Of a DNA stretch of 64,000 bases, positions 1-10,784 are shown piece after piece. A program made the translations under genes and the position numbers. The stretch is taken from positions 6,324,001-6,388,000 of the forward strand of contig JAJTUQ010000002.1 in assembly GCA_021399445.1 (NCBI GenBank), read 5' to 3'. This stretch comes from Xylogone sp. PMI_703 (taxonomy: Eukaryota > Ascomycota > Leotiomycetes). Numbering within the stretch: position 1 is the stretch's first letter; each line of letters opens with the position of its first letter. The notes below the pieces were generated by a model. The model worked only from the letters and a program-made list of their open reading frames with translations, had not been told where the DNA came from and did not search any database.

Positions 1-258
1 GACATTATCTTTGGCCAATGCTTCCATATCAGAGTGCTGTGCCTCAAAAATCATATGTATATATATATGCCTATGAAATGAATCCCTCTAAGCTAGCTCC
101 ATACGCCGGATGACCCGAAATCGCTGTTGCATTGCGATCTACCTTGTAGTGACGCTCCAACCACTCAATTTAACCTTATTACCATGCCCTTAACACGTTT
201 CTCAGCTTTGATTCTAATTATTGAAATCTCACTTCCATTCGATACATTAAGTTCAGAT

Positions 259-1972
259 TCATGGGTGATCACGGAGGCATAATGACACTGTTAAGCCAAG
301 GCACGTCACAACACCAAGAAGCCAGAAAGGCAAGCCAATGTAGCCGATTTCGAGACCCAAGCGAAACAAGGGACCAGAAATCGCAGGACCAAAAGTGCGA
401 GCAAGGCACCCAAATGAGACCGCTGCACCATTGACAATAGCCAGCTGTTCTGGAGAGGGGACCGTATTAGTGATTCTATTAGATGGTAAGCAGAGATAGT
501 AGAATATCCACAGTATTACACCTACAATATTACTGAGCAGGTGAGTGAAAGGCCAACTGCTAGTGCATTTATTGCTAGGATGACCAGAATGGATGCAATA
601 CGTGCCCAAGGAGAAAGGCTGGCGGAAAGAGGCGTTATGCAGTAGATGCACAAAAGGGTAAGGAGTCCTATCTTATGACTCCGCAGAGCTCCCTTCCAGG
701 ATATAATTGCCGGCACGATCAGAAATTGACTGAAAATTGATGTTATGGCTTGAATGAGAAGAATGTTGCTGATACCAGTGGTATCCAATCCAAACCCCCC
801 CTTGTTACCAAACGGCATCAGTGGGTTCTCTGGGTCTGTCGGTCGTGTTGGAGTTGCCAAAAGGATTGGCATCATGGTACCGGCTGCAATGGTAAGAAAC
901 CCGAGAATTGCGTTGGATATTATTTGAAGGATGACCTGGTTCGTAAATGCCGAAGATTTTAGTTCTTGTACCTGATCTGTTCCGACTGAGACAATTATAG
1001 AAGTTTGTGTATTCTCTTCATCTGGAATGGGAGTATATCCATTGTTGGTATTTTGACCTCTCCCATAACGGATATTCCTGATAATATTTAACAATCTTTG
1101 TCGAATATCCATTTCATGGCGGAACTTCGGGTGAACTTCTTTCAGATAAAATAGGCCTAATGTACAACTTGACAGGAGTAGAACCACGACAACAATATTC
1201 GGTAGGAGGTAGGGAAACTGATCCCATACTGTACCTTCATGGAAAATGGAAGGATAGTTTTTGACAGGCTCCGCGAGATATCCTCCAACGACTGGTCCAA
1301 TAATAGCTCTGTATTTGCTTAGATAGGGGCTTCCTCTATACGGATATAATTGAAACATACCCAATCGCCCAAAGAGAGGGTACAACGGAAAATCCCATAG
1401 CTACCCAGAACGATCATAATCAAAAATGTGATCTGATAGAGTGAAGAGTTTAAATACCTTGCTGTTCCTTGCTTACCATCTCTCCGATGAAGGTAGGCAC
1501 GATCGTCAAGTTTGGATTCAACATCCCTCCCAGCGTCCTGGCAATCATAGCCATTGGCAGTGAACTTGAAAGCCCAAAAGAGATCGCTGAGAATACGGCT
1601 CCCATCGATCCTATGAGTAGCGTCGGCTTCCTACCAATTCGATCGCTGATTCGAGCCCACTGGGGAGCCATCACAAACTCCCCAAAAGTAAAAACCGAAA
1701 CCATCAACGAGGCATAGACAGCGGCATCCTCAGAATCAGAAAAGGACTGAACCATGAAATATACGTAAGGAAATATAGACGTCCATGCCACAGCTTCCGC
1801 AAACGGAAATATGGCTAAGAGTTATTCAGCATTTAGCTGACTAGAGAGGGATAGAGCGGTCCTAACCTAGAATGAACAGCTGCCTACGTATCGTAGAATC
1901 CGCGGGGATTTCTAACGGGTCTGTTTCTAGCAACTCCTGCACTTCTACATCACTTTCAGTACCTCTAGCCAT
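259..1972 (-). CDS. MFS transporter, YCR023C/ZIF-like (DHA1/TetA-type)
   Basis: Probable proton-coupled efflux or vacuolar transporter of the major facilitator superfamily; substrate unknown. Five exons by eye: 1972-1867, 1814-1458, 1400-1361, 1308-526 and 475-259, giving 500 residues. The N-terminal half reads AFPYVYFMVQSF-like helices followed by the MFS motif-A loop RISDRIGRKPTLL. An acidic hydrophilic N-terminus (MARGTESDVEV) precedes the first helix, and a long polar loop (about residues 235-285, with RQRLLNIIRNIRYGRG) separates the two six-helix halves. The second half has ILITNTVPSPEQLAIVNG and the GPAISGPLF helix, both typical of the fungal YCR023C group. Exon 3 is only 40 nt. The gene is divergent from the HAD hydrolase, with 492 bp between starts. 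Family assignment is secure; substrate is not inferable. Confidence 0.87.
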
Positions 1973-2464
1973 TGAACTAATTATATTTTAAAATACTTCA
2001 AATTAAATAGAGAAAGTTAAAGCGATAATACAAAATATGTGCGGTCAAGAGAAGTAGAAGACAGGTGGGGTAGAAAGGTGGGATGAACGAGACTCAGATG
2101 CTACCTTGCTGTATGCTACACCGTCACTCTTGTCGATGGTGAAATAACCTCAACAACCTGAGCATGAAAATAATGAGGATGTCGTTCGCATTCATGATGG
2201 GTTCAAGTGGGACACTTTTCGGTAGCCTCGCTATCAAAAAGAAACATACAATCTGCCTATGCAGCGCTTATTTTTAGTTTCTTTGGATATGAAACGAGAT
2301 TTACTCATACCAACCATAATCTTGGATCACGTTGAAAATCAAATCGTTGGCTTCCTAACGCTCATTTATTTTCAAAATCTGCTAAAATGAGTCCTAAAAA
2401 GAGGGTAGAGTGAGTTTATTGACAATGTTCTTATTACTGAGAATGATGTTCCAGAAAGCTAGGA
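1973..2464. promoter_or_regulatory. Divergent intergenic region, MFS transporter / HAD hydrolase
   Basis: This 492-bp AT-rich stretch separates two divergently transcribed genes and must hold both promoters. I see no strong TATA box or recognisable operator. Confidence 0.4.
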
Positions 2465-3346
2465 ATGGTTCTTACAATATACACTAGGTTTCCTCCTGTT
2501 CGGGCATGCCTCTTTGACATGGATGGTCTATTGATTAATACCGTACGCCCGAGGGAATACGCTCTCTCCTTTGACCTTACTAATTGCCATTAGGAGGATA
2601 TATATACCCTTTGTGCTAATAATGTTCTTGAAAGATATGGCCGACCGCCTCTACCGTGGTCTGTAAAAGCCAAGCTCATGGGAGTTCCAGGCTCATCAAC
2701 GGGCGAGGTATTTCATAGCTGGGCGCAGCTGCCAATTTCTCATGAGCAGTGGGAACGGGAGCAAAGAGAGGAGCAGATGTTGCATTTCCCACTCTGCAAG
2801 CCTCTTCCTGGCGTCGAAAAATTACTGCAGACTCTCACATCGGCGAAAACTACCAAAGAAGATAAAATCCACATTGCCCTAGCATCGAGTAGCGCAAAGG
2901 CAAATTTTGCCATGAAAGTATCCAAACCAGAAACTAAGCAGATGTTCGATGCCTTCCCGGAACACCGTCGCGTGCTAGGAGACGATCCACGGTTACAGAA
3001 GGGTCGCGGGAAGCCAGCGCCGGATATCTTCCTAATGGCACTGAAGACCATAAATGACAGCCTTCCCGAAAGTGAAAGTCCAATAGCACCCGAGGAGTGC
3101 TTGGTATTTGAGGATAGCGTTCCAGGAGTTGAAGCCGCAAGGAGAGCTAAGATGAGAGTTGTTTGGGTCCCGCATTCTGGTCTAGCTGCTGAGTATCAGG
3201 GGCTAGAACAGAAGGTGCTAGCCGGGAGGATTGGGTTGGTTCCGATAGGTGATGAGGAACAGTTAGGGGAAGTTGACGATGGCTGGGGCATCAGTCTATC
3301 TAGCTTGGTGGATTTTCCATATCCCTATTACGGCATTCAAGCATGA
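2465..3346 (+). CDS. HAD-superfamily IA hydrolase (pseudouridine-5'-phosphatase/GS1-like)
   Basis: Phosphatase of the haloacid dehalogenase superfamily, beta-phosphoglucomutase/HDHD1-like subgroup, probably cytosolic. Two exons, 2465-2542 and 2594-3346, give 276 residues. Motif I is CLFDMDGLLINT (residues 15-26), with the nucleophile Asp and the +2 Asp of DxD. Motif II is the LASSSAK segment. Motif III and IV are the GKPAPDIF lysine and the VFEDSVPGVEAARRA acidic pair. The intron splits motif I from the cap domain and has donor GTACGC and acceptor TTAG. The start is the first ATG in frame, 14 residues before motif I. The substrate could be pseudouridine-5'-phosphate or another small phosphate ester; the sequence alone does not decide. 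Nothing in the neighbours suggests a pathway. Confidence 0.88.
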
Positions 3347-3891
3347 GCTGCAATGAGTAAATCACGCACTGGGCGTACTTGAATAGATGATTACAATATC
3401 ATGTTCTATGGAACAAGTCACATTTATAGAATAGCTAGGACGAAACACACAACGCAACATTAGTATAAATTAGCATCTTTGTAGTCCACACACCAAACAA
3501 TTATTGCATCTATTATTTATCTGCCTTAAGTGAGTCAGATTATAAACTGGCAAGCGGTCATCTCGAATTCTGCCAAGTGGAGAGCTCTCAGTCGTAAGTT
3601 TAACGAGGCATACCGCTAACCCCCAGTTTTACAGTGTTGATGAGGCTGAGGCTCACTGATTGACACCGCCCAAGTCACTCCATCACCAGGCAACAGCTCT
3701 ACCCCATGACGGTGACACATTAACAGAGTACATTCTGGAAGGGACCTCGATATATTTAAATTTGCTTTCTCACATTAGAATTCAACTTAGATTACATTAT
3801 TACTAGTTACACTCCTAAATCTCAACGAGTACATTACCAGTTTCTCCAGTATTACCTTTAAATTTACGATATTCCCAACAATTTCTCCACG
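3347..3891. other. Intergenic, HAD hydrolase 3' side to 2OG oxygenase promoter
   Basis: AT-rich. A TATA-like run (ATATATTTAAATTTGC) lies near 3749, about 140 nt before the oxygenase ATG. No gene seen. Confidence 0.4.
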
Positions 3892-4898
3892 ATGTCTTCT
3901 ATAGTACAAAAAGCAAAATCTTTGGTCAAAACCTCGTCTGGCTCAAATTCCAATCCGCCGCGGCGCAAGAGAACGGCCCCGCAGATCTTCGAAACATCAT
4001 ACACTTCAGTTCCAGTAGATATACCAGAATCCTTCCTCTCTCCATTACCTTCACCAGAAAGTATTTCTATGACGCAGGTTGACTTCAAGAATTCTCCATT
4101 GCCAGAATATGATGGCTTGATAGCCCTTGTCTTGGATGGTGTTCTCTCTCAGGAAGAGTGTAAGATGTTACTCGAATTTGCGGAGAAGTCGACGGGTATA
4201 GATGTGGAACAGGAGAATCCCTGGAAACCAGCATTGGTAAACGTGGGACCAGGAACTGAGCTCTTAGATACCACCTACAGGAACTCAGATCGAATTATCT
4301 GGGATTCACCAGAGTTGGTCTCAAGGCTATGGCAGCGATGTTTGCAGGCAAAAGGGGTCAGAGAAACGTTGGAAAGGTTGAACCAGGAAGAACAAAAGTG
4401 TGTTCTAGATAGGTATTCTGAGAGTCAGAGGTGGGTGATCACTGGACAGGGGATGAATGAGCGGATGCGATTCTTGAAGTATACTCCTGGGCAATTCTTC
4501 AGAGGTAAAGCTACGACTAGAAAAAAATATAAAAGATAATACACTGACTTTTCTAAATAGCACATTGTGATGGACCGTACGCCACCCCCGATGGATCCCA
4601 GCGATCATTTTTAACGGCACATCTCTACCTCAATGACTCGGCTGAAGTACTGGAAGCAGAATCCGGCGGTAAAGCCGGCCCTGAAATATTAAGGGGAGGA
4701 GCAACTACTTTTCACTCTCCTAACATGCAAAGACAGCTAGACATCAATCCAAAGGCTGGACGGGTACTAATATTCCAGCATAGAAGACTATATCATTCCG
4801 GAAACGATGTACTAGCAGGCGTGAAGTATACCATGAGGACGGATCTTATGTATGAAGTAGAAAAGGAAGAAGACATGTCTGAGACGGACGTGAATTGA
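3892..4898 (+). CDS. 2-oxoglutarate/Fe(II)-dependent oxygenase (prolyl 4-hydroxylase-like)
   Basis: Predicted non-haem iron dioxygenase using 2-oxoglutarate and O2; substrate unknown. Exons 3892-4504 and 4561-4898 encode 316 residues. The spliced product reads FFRAHCDGPYATPDGS, giving the metal-binding HxD at about residues 206-208. The distal His follows in RRLYHSGNDV. The 2-oxoglutarate-binding basic residue is probably the Lys/Arg in GVKYTMRTD. The N-terminus is basic and Ser/Pro-rich, with no signal peptide, so this is not the ER collagen-type enzyme. It resembles the many cytosolic or nuclear fungal P4Hc-domain proteins. The intron (donor GTAAAG) sits just before the HxD motif, so correct splicing is needed for an active centre. 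Confidence 0.85.
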
Positions 4899-5461
4899 AG
4901 AACTGCAAGTCAGTAATAACCCAGAAATTGAGACGTCTCTGGAGGCGCATGTAGGAAACGAATAGAACTTTAAACTAGGCTATCACCTTACCTATTGTGG
5001 AGCTGGCCACACTATTTGTTCATATACTTACTTATGCAGGATATGGAACCGAAACTTAATAGAAGGTGAATTAGGCGATCCACAAACTAGCTATATCAAA
5101 CGTACAATCAGCCAATTGTCCGATGGATTAGCCTCTGCTATTATGAGCTGGCGCGCACCACCCTCAACTTTTTCCAGCAGCCTAGCCGACTCAGTTTGCA
5201 TGGGATGAGTAACCTAACAGATACTGGGTAGAATGAAATGGACATGTAACCAGCTGACAGTGCTCTGCTTTCAATCCATCAACCTAAGCTAAACCCGCCA
5301 GTCGAGTAATAAGGGATTAGGGATGTATTGAGAAGCATAGTAGTGTTTACTCTGACAATTCGGAAATCTCTCACTAGCCGTGAAACCTCTTATGTTCAAC
5401 TGAGTTGGAGGCGGGAATCCCCTAGACTTGATGTCTGCCTCCTGACAAATAAAGTCTCAAG
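4899..5461. other. Convergent intergenic region
   Basis: Lies between the 3' ends of the oxygenase (+) and the Arg-rich unknown gene (-). No coding potential, repeat or RNA gene recognised. Confidence 0.4.
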
Positions 5462-7372
5462 TTAGTGCACCTGTTGGATACCACCACCTTGTGTAGTGAC
5501 CCGAGGACCGGTATCTGGCTGAAGAATTTCATGATTTGTCATATGCGATTCGGATGGAGAAAGCCCGTTCTGATCTTCTTGGACGTATTCATCATCATCA
5601 TAATCATCCTCATAGAATTCTTCGCTTTGTGTTCCTTGACTCTGACTTTGACTCTGATTCATGCCAGTTGGCTGGGCTTGTGGATGTTGTGATTGCCGGT
5701 CACCAGTATTTGGCGTTGTTTTAGCTGCGGCCTTATTGCTCTTCTTCCCCTTTCGCCCTTTCATCTTCGCCTTCTCCAATAATCTTCGTCTCTCTGCTTC
5801 CTGTTTTCGAAGACGTCTATCTTTAATTTCATACTGCTTAATTAAAGCCTCTGGCGGTGTCCCGAATATGCGCTCATATTCGCAGAACTCGCAGATCCAG
5901 ATATCTTCAGGAGCTGGAGGATGATGGTAGTTCTGATACTCCTGTTGCTGACGCCGCTGGCGCGCTGCAATGAGGTATTCTTTTCCAGTCCGACGACGAG
6001 GTTTCTTAGTTGGAGTCGTAGGAGGAGGTGCTTGCTTCTGTGTATTTGGATTTTGTTGGGACGTTGGAAGACCCTTTTTGGTGTGTGATACAACAGGAGG
6101 AGCATTAACACTGGCAGAGACAGGGCTTGTTTGAGTAGCGTGGGTACTCGTTGTTCTCGTAGCCGCTTGATTTGGGGATATATTTGTACCACTGTTAGGT
6201 GCAGGCCATGATACTGCTCCGGGTATTTGAGGTTCACAAGTAAAGGTAAATTGTGTTGAAGCAGGGGCAGGCCTTTTCGAAGCCTGTTGCTGTAGTAAAC
6301 TGATGTTCTCTTGGCCTCGTGAAGGGGTAATGGGTATCTTCTCAGCATTGGCCATTGCACTTGAGATAATACCGGTATTCTCAGCTTGGAATCATGAATT
6401 AGCCTGGCTTGTGCTATCAACAAATGCAGTTCTTACTTACCAGGTGATGGCCATTGAGGTTGACGTTGCTTTGGCGTACGACCATTGCCCCAGTTACCGG
6501 AAGTATCAGATAATGTTCTCAGAGGGCTTCTGCCATTCCTAATCCGACCATATCGACCCCTTCCTGCTCCAGAAATACCTTGAACACCTGGAGAATGATA
6601 TGACCCTGATCCAGTAACTACTTCTTCACTAATACTCTCATCTTGATTCGAAGAGACGCCTAGTCCCGTCAAGTCATTTGATAGGTGTATGCCATTCAAA
6701 CTGGATTCGCCTGGAGTCGGAATCTTTCTCTTTTTCTTATTATTTGTATTTTCGAATGAGTCATACCCGTCAACAGATGAGGTGGTAGATAGAGGAGGTT
6801 GCGGATTGACATTCTTGGAATCTGGTCTCTGAACGTAACGGTAAGAACGTGTAGGCGTTTCTGAAGCTCTCGAATATATATGACTGCGGTATGCGAGTTC
6901 GTCTTCGTCACTTTCTAATTCTTCTCCGTTCCTTCGTGATATGTAATTTCGTTCAATATCGTCTGCTCTTTCTCGCTCGCTGGAATGCTGTAACTCGGAT
7001 ATGCCATTCGTCAAAGTGTCATTTCGAAGATTGTAAGGGTAATAAAACAAGGGAGTTGTGGTCTTTGGTGCAGGTGGATATTTTATCGACTCAGCAAAAT
7101 CTGGAGATAGACGCTCTCGGAGTCTTCGCTTGGGGAGGGGCCGAATAGGCCGGTCCGGATAAGGTGAAGTATCTGGAGACATGTCCCTCAGCGATTCAGG
7201 TGAGAACCCTGTGGAGACGAGAATGTTGAGTCAGTGGTGACTGAAGTAACCGTAAAATAGGGATTTCTTGTGTTGCACAAAAGCCCATATCAATAATGGA
7301 GGCAACATGGGTCTGTAGCGTGCAGCACGCTTTACGAAGAATAGCGAACGTCGCGACTTAGGACGTACCCAT
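5462..7372 (-). CDS. Conserved Pezizomycotina protein of unknown function (Arg/Gln-rich, CxxC)
   Basis: I cannot name a function. My model has three exons: 7372-7369 (only ATGG), 7208-6437 and 6359-5462, giving 557 residues beginning MGFSPESLRDMSPDTSP. The N-terminal half is basic and disordered (PIRPLPKRRLRERLSP). The C-terminal half holds the most conserved-looking block, EDIWICEFCEYERIFG, with a CxxC pair and then EALIKQYEIKDRRLRKQEAERR, likely a basic helix or coiled coil. A lysine-rich GRKGKKSNK stretch and an acidic tail (EEFYEDDYDDDEYVQE) follow. This composition suggests a nuclear or nucleic-acid-associated protein, which is inference. The second intron uses donor GTAAGA at 6436; the overlapping GTAAGT at 6440 would shift out of the conserved frame. 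The gene is divergent from the CTI6-like gene. Confidence 0.7.
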
Positions 7373-8294
7373 CACAGATCCCGACTTGAAGGGAATCCCC
7401 TCTTTCAACCCTGAGCTCGTCCTTGTAACCTTGAAAATTATGTTTGTGGCTAGTTCATCGATTTTGCTAATTGTTGACAGGGTTGGGGTTTTGAGACCTC
7501 GAATTCCCCTTTCGACACGATTCTTTGTGGAAACGAATCAGCCAGGATGCAGAGAAAATAGCTATATAATAAATTCATGCAACTCCTTCCATATATCTAT
7601 GATTATTGCTTGGTACAACAATCTATCTAGCGAAAAGACTAAGCTTCTGTGGAGGGGTGGTGAAAGTTAACCCTACCTCTTAGTTTAGTTCAGCTCCTGA
7701 GACTTGCTCCTTCTTTCCACCGGACTCAGCTAGAGTATTTGGAAAGATCTGAGTAGCGAATGAATGTCAAACAAGCCTGCCCCTCAATGCAGGAAGGGAT
7801 CTGAGAGCAATTCAAATTGCAGCCGATAGTGATTGAGGTTCTAACTGTGATATGCCAGCGAACGATTTCTAAGCTAAACGATATCGGGACATTAAACAGC
7901 CGTCAAAATTAGCTTATGTAACACGTGAGTCGGATCCCCGCCTCGCTCAATGGAAGCTATCCGCGAGTCATTCCCAGCTTCATCCTCCTACAATATTATT
8001 TTCTGCCGCCATTATGATTACCTGCCGCTCTCTAACCCTTCATTATCGGGTCGCAAGACATATGATCTGCTCTGAAATTGACCACAAGACTGGTGGCTCT
8101 ATCTAAGATTCTCTTGTTACGCTCTCCGCGGCAGGTCGAAAATTCGAGCTCCTGCGCTCACGTCGACTTGACTTTGTTATCGCCCCGCAGGTTCAATTCG
8201 TCAAATACGAACATAATTATACCATTTAACGGCGTGAACTTGATTCTGCCGAGTGGCAGAATCGCTTGTGGCGTAACAATTCAGTTGTGCCATA
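7373..8294. promoter_or_regulatory. Divergent promoter region, unknown gene / CTI6-like gene
   Basis: A 922-bp gap between two divergent genes. It holds no convincing gene. The CTI6 side ends in a short leader carrying a perfect inverted repeat at 8242-8263. Confidence 0.45.
8242..8263 (+). repeat. Perfect 9-bp inverted repeat in the CTI6-like 5' leader
   Basis: GATTCTGCC (8242-8250) and GGCAGAATC (8255-8263) are exact reverse complements separated by GAGT. In RNA this would form a nine-pair hairpin with a tetraloop, 31 nt upstream of the ATG at 8295. As DNA it could be a dimeric factor site. Confidence 0.7.
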
Positions 8295-10407
8295 ATGGAC
8301 AGCACTAGACGCTCGTCCAGAGCTGCTCGCGCCAGCCAAACTTTGCAATCGACATCACATCACTCCTCCTCGTCATCTAACTCCTCCAGTCGGGCCGTTC
8401 GATCAACGCGATCTCATCATAAGACCGAATCTCCTCGAAAATCTACTCCGTCACGCTCGCTTTCCTCCGAATCGTTGGATGACGGCGGAGGAATCACTGT
8501 TGAGGACAGTCTCTCAACTCGTCGCCGAAAACGTGGCCAGAACGATGAACGAGAGAAAGCAACAAAATCACAGGTGGCTCAGGATACCACAGATACGGTA
8601 GATGAGATTGTAGAGGACGATGAAGCTGTCAGGTGCATATGTGGCTATGAGGATTATCCGGGGCCACCACCTCCTCCTGAAGAAGACAGTAAAAATGGCA
8701 TCAAAGACGGCATAGACATGGACCCAGTCATCACCGTTGCAGATGTATCTGAAGATTTGGCTGGATTTTTTCTACAATGCGACATCTGCAAAGTGTGGCA
8801 GCATGGTGGCTGTGTTGGTATTATGAATGAGGACACAAGCCCGGAGGAGTACTTCTGCGAGGAATGTCGCAAAGATCTCCATAAAATATATACTGCACCG
8901 AATGGGTATGTTGCTCAATTTCTTTCAAGAATTCTCTATGTCTACGACCTCTAGTTTCTCAGCCGCGACGCGAGAAAGTGGCGCAGATCAGGTCTCGCAA
9001 GGCTGGGGCTCATTTGAAAATATGCTGGGCCGTTTACGATTGAGCTTATGTTGATTCGAACCTGTTTTTGCTTGCTAACGTGATGGACTCTAGGCAGCGA
9101 TATTCTCATTATTTACCTCTATACCAAAATTTATCGCGGACAACTTCGCGAGCGGCCTCATTCTCCAAAGACGGCACACGATCACCAAAAGGAAAACAAA
9201 ATGGTCGCCCTTCTTCGAGTGTGCAGAGTTCGAAGCGACGTTCGACAATGAACAGCAGAGATGCAGCATATGATGAAGAGGAGGAACTTCGAAGGGTGCT
9301 AGAAATAAGCAAGGAGGATAAAACCGCCGAAAGTATTGATACAGGTAGCAGACGCACCAAGCGTGGGCGTAGCGACAGTGAGGAGTAAGTTTTGATCGCT
9401 TTTTGAGTTGCGTCTAAATGCTCATGGTCCTAATAGAAAGCTTGAGAGCTCGAAGAGGCAACGGACTGCCTCGATTTCACCTTCACCTACCAACAATGAT
9501 AGATTTGCTTCTCAGACAGCCGATTCTGATGATGGTATAAATGGCCGTAGTAATGGTTCCCGAAAGGTTAGAGGTGCTGCAGCTAGGAATCACAAGGAGA
9601 AGGAAATGCGCGAAGAAAGAGAGAGGTCGAGACAAGAGGCCGCAAACAAAAGAAAAGGAAGAGCTGAGCGCCGTAGAGCTGAAGGTGAGCTTCTGGTTAC
9701 CTTGTAGAAACGGCTTGGTCACTAACTATGATGAAGATTCCGATGCGGCAGAAGAACTGCCACTCGCCGCGAGGTCTACTGTAGTGAATAATAAGACTGC
9801 AGAAACGCCTATCCAGGCTTCAGATCCGCCAGCATCTGTAAACGTTGTGCCACCTGATACCCCACCAGCCGTCCAGACACCCGTCTCGAATTCACATAAG
9901 AAGGGAGGAAGACCACCGAACTCTCGAAAGGGAAAACTAGGAAAGAACCAATATACGAAGGACAAGGACTTACAGGATGGGAGTGACCGATCCCCTCACA
10001 GGTCTCAGTCCAGGGATGTAACAAGGGATGAGTCCATACAAACATCTGGAAACCGCACATCGCACGTGGAGGGGAAACCTACGAAATCAAAAGGCAGTAG
10101 TGTCAGTAAGATCACTATGGGTGATATGAAAAAGCGCGTAGCCGCGATGCTTGACTTTATCTCGCGGACGCAAGTTGAGATGGCAGGCGATTCGATGTCT
10201 GCATCTAATGGAGAAACGGAGAAGATGATGCGCAGCTTAGCAGAGAGCTTACCGGCTTCGCGAGTCAATGGAGAAAGTAAAGAACCAATCAACAATGGAA
10301 ACCAGGATAACAACAACGCTGCAAAGGATTTTAGAGAGTTGTCATGTTTGGAAATGATGGACGTTTTGACAAGGCAATTAGTCAAATGGCAAAAGGAGTT
10401 CACTTGA
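8295..10407 (+). CDS. CTI6: PHD-finger protein, Cti6-like (Rpd3L histone deacetylase complex subunit)
   Basis: Probable chromatin reader of the Rpd3L deacetylase complex, acting in the nucleus. Four exons, 8295-8905, 9094-9384, 9437-9684 and 9737-10407, give 606 residues. A Ser/Arg-rich N-terminus leads to a C4HC3 PHD finger at about residues 114-196. It starts with RCICGYED, continues with FFLQCDICKVWQHGGCVG and closes with YFCEECRKD. A proline-rich insert (PGPPPPPEED) interrupts the first two zinc-ligand pairs. After the finger come QRYSHYLPLYQNL, RRVLEISKED and long Lys/Arg/Glu-rich disordered segments. A C-terminal block, KKRVAAMLDFISRTQVEMA, is likely a protein-contact helix. Introns have donors GTATGT, GTAAGT and GTGAGC. 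The Cti6 assignment rests on the finger plus overall architecture; another PHD regulator is possible. Confidence 0.8.
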
Positions 10408-10784
10408 TGTAAAACTAGAAATGGCGTTAAGGGAATGCATTGGAAGGCATTTGCGGAGTTTGGCTGGTAGTTCTGTCTTCTAGGGCGGGCTTTATGACTA
10501 GGGATTTTTATATACCGCATATATCTCTCGAGGTTATTTATCTTGACGTCGATTACTGCTACTTTTTCATTTTCATTTGTCCTTTTGGAGAGAGGGATTC
10601 GGGGCCCGAGATTTATATAGCTTGGCATAGTTTGCTTGCAGATATGAAGTAAATATGATAGTAACGTACATGGTTGGTATCAACACTATGGAATTGGTCA
10701 CTGTGGAACTGGGCATGGCTTATTGTACATCTATGTATACCTCATGATATCTACCTTATTATGTAGCCAATATCATACTATTGA
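10408..10784. other. Convergent 3' region, CTI6-like gene / MCCB
   Basis: A 377-bp gap between converging genes, AT-rich and presumably both 3' UTRs. No gene seen. Confidence 0.4.

Noticed and set aside
5842..6423. Alternative minus-strand frame reading QVQWPMLRRYPLPL
   Set aside because: It would follow from using the GTAAGT donor at 6440. It is low-complexity Leu/Arg sequence and destroys the conserved ICEFCEYERIF block.
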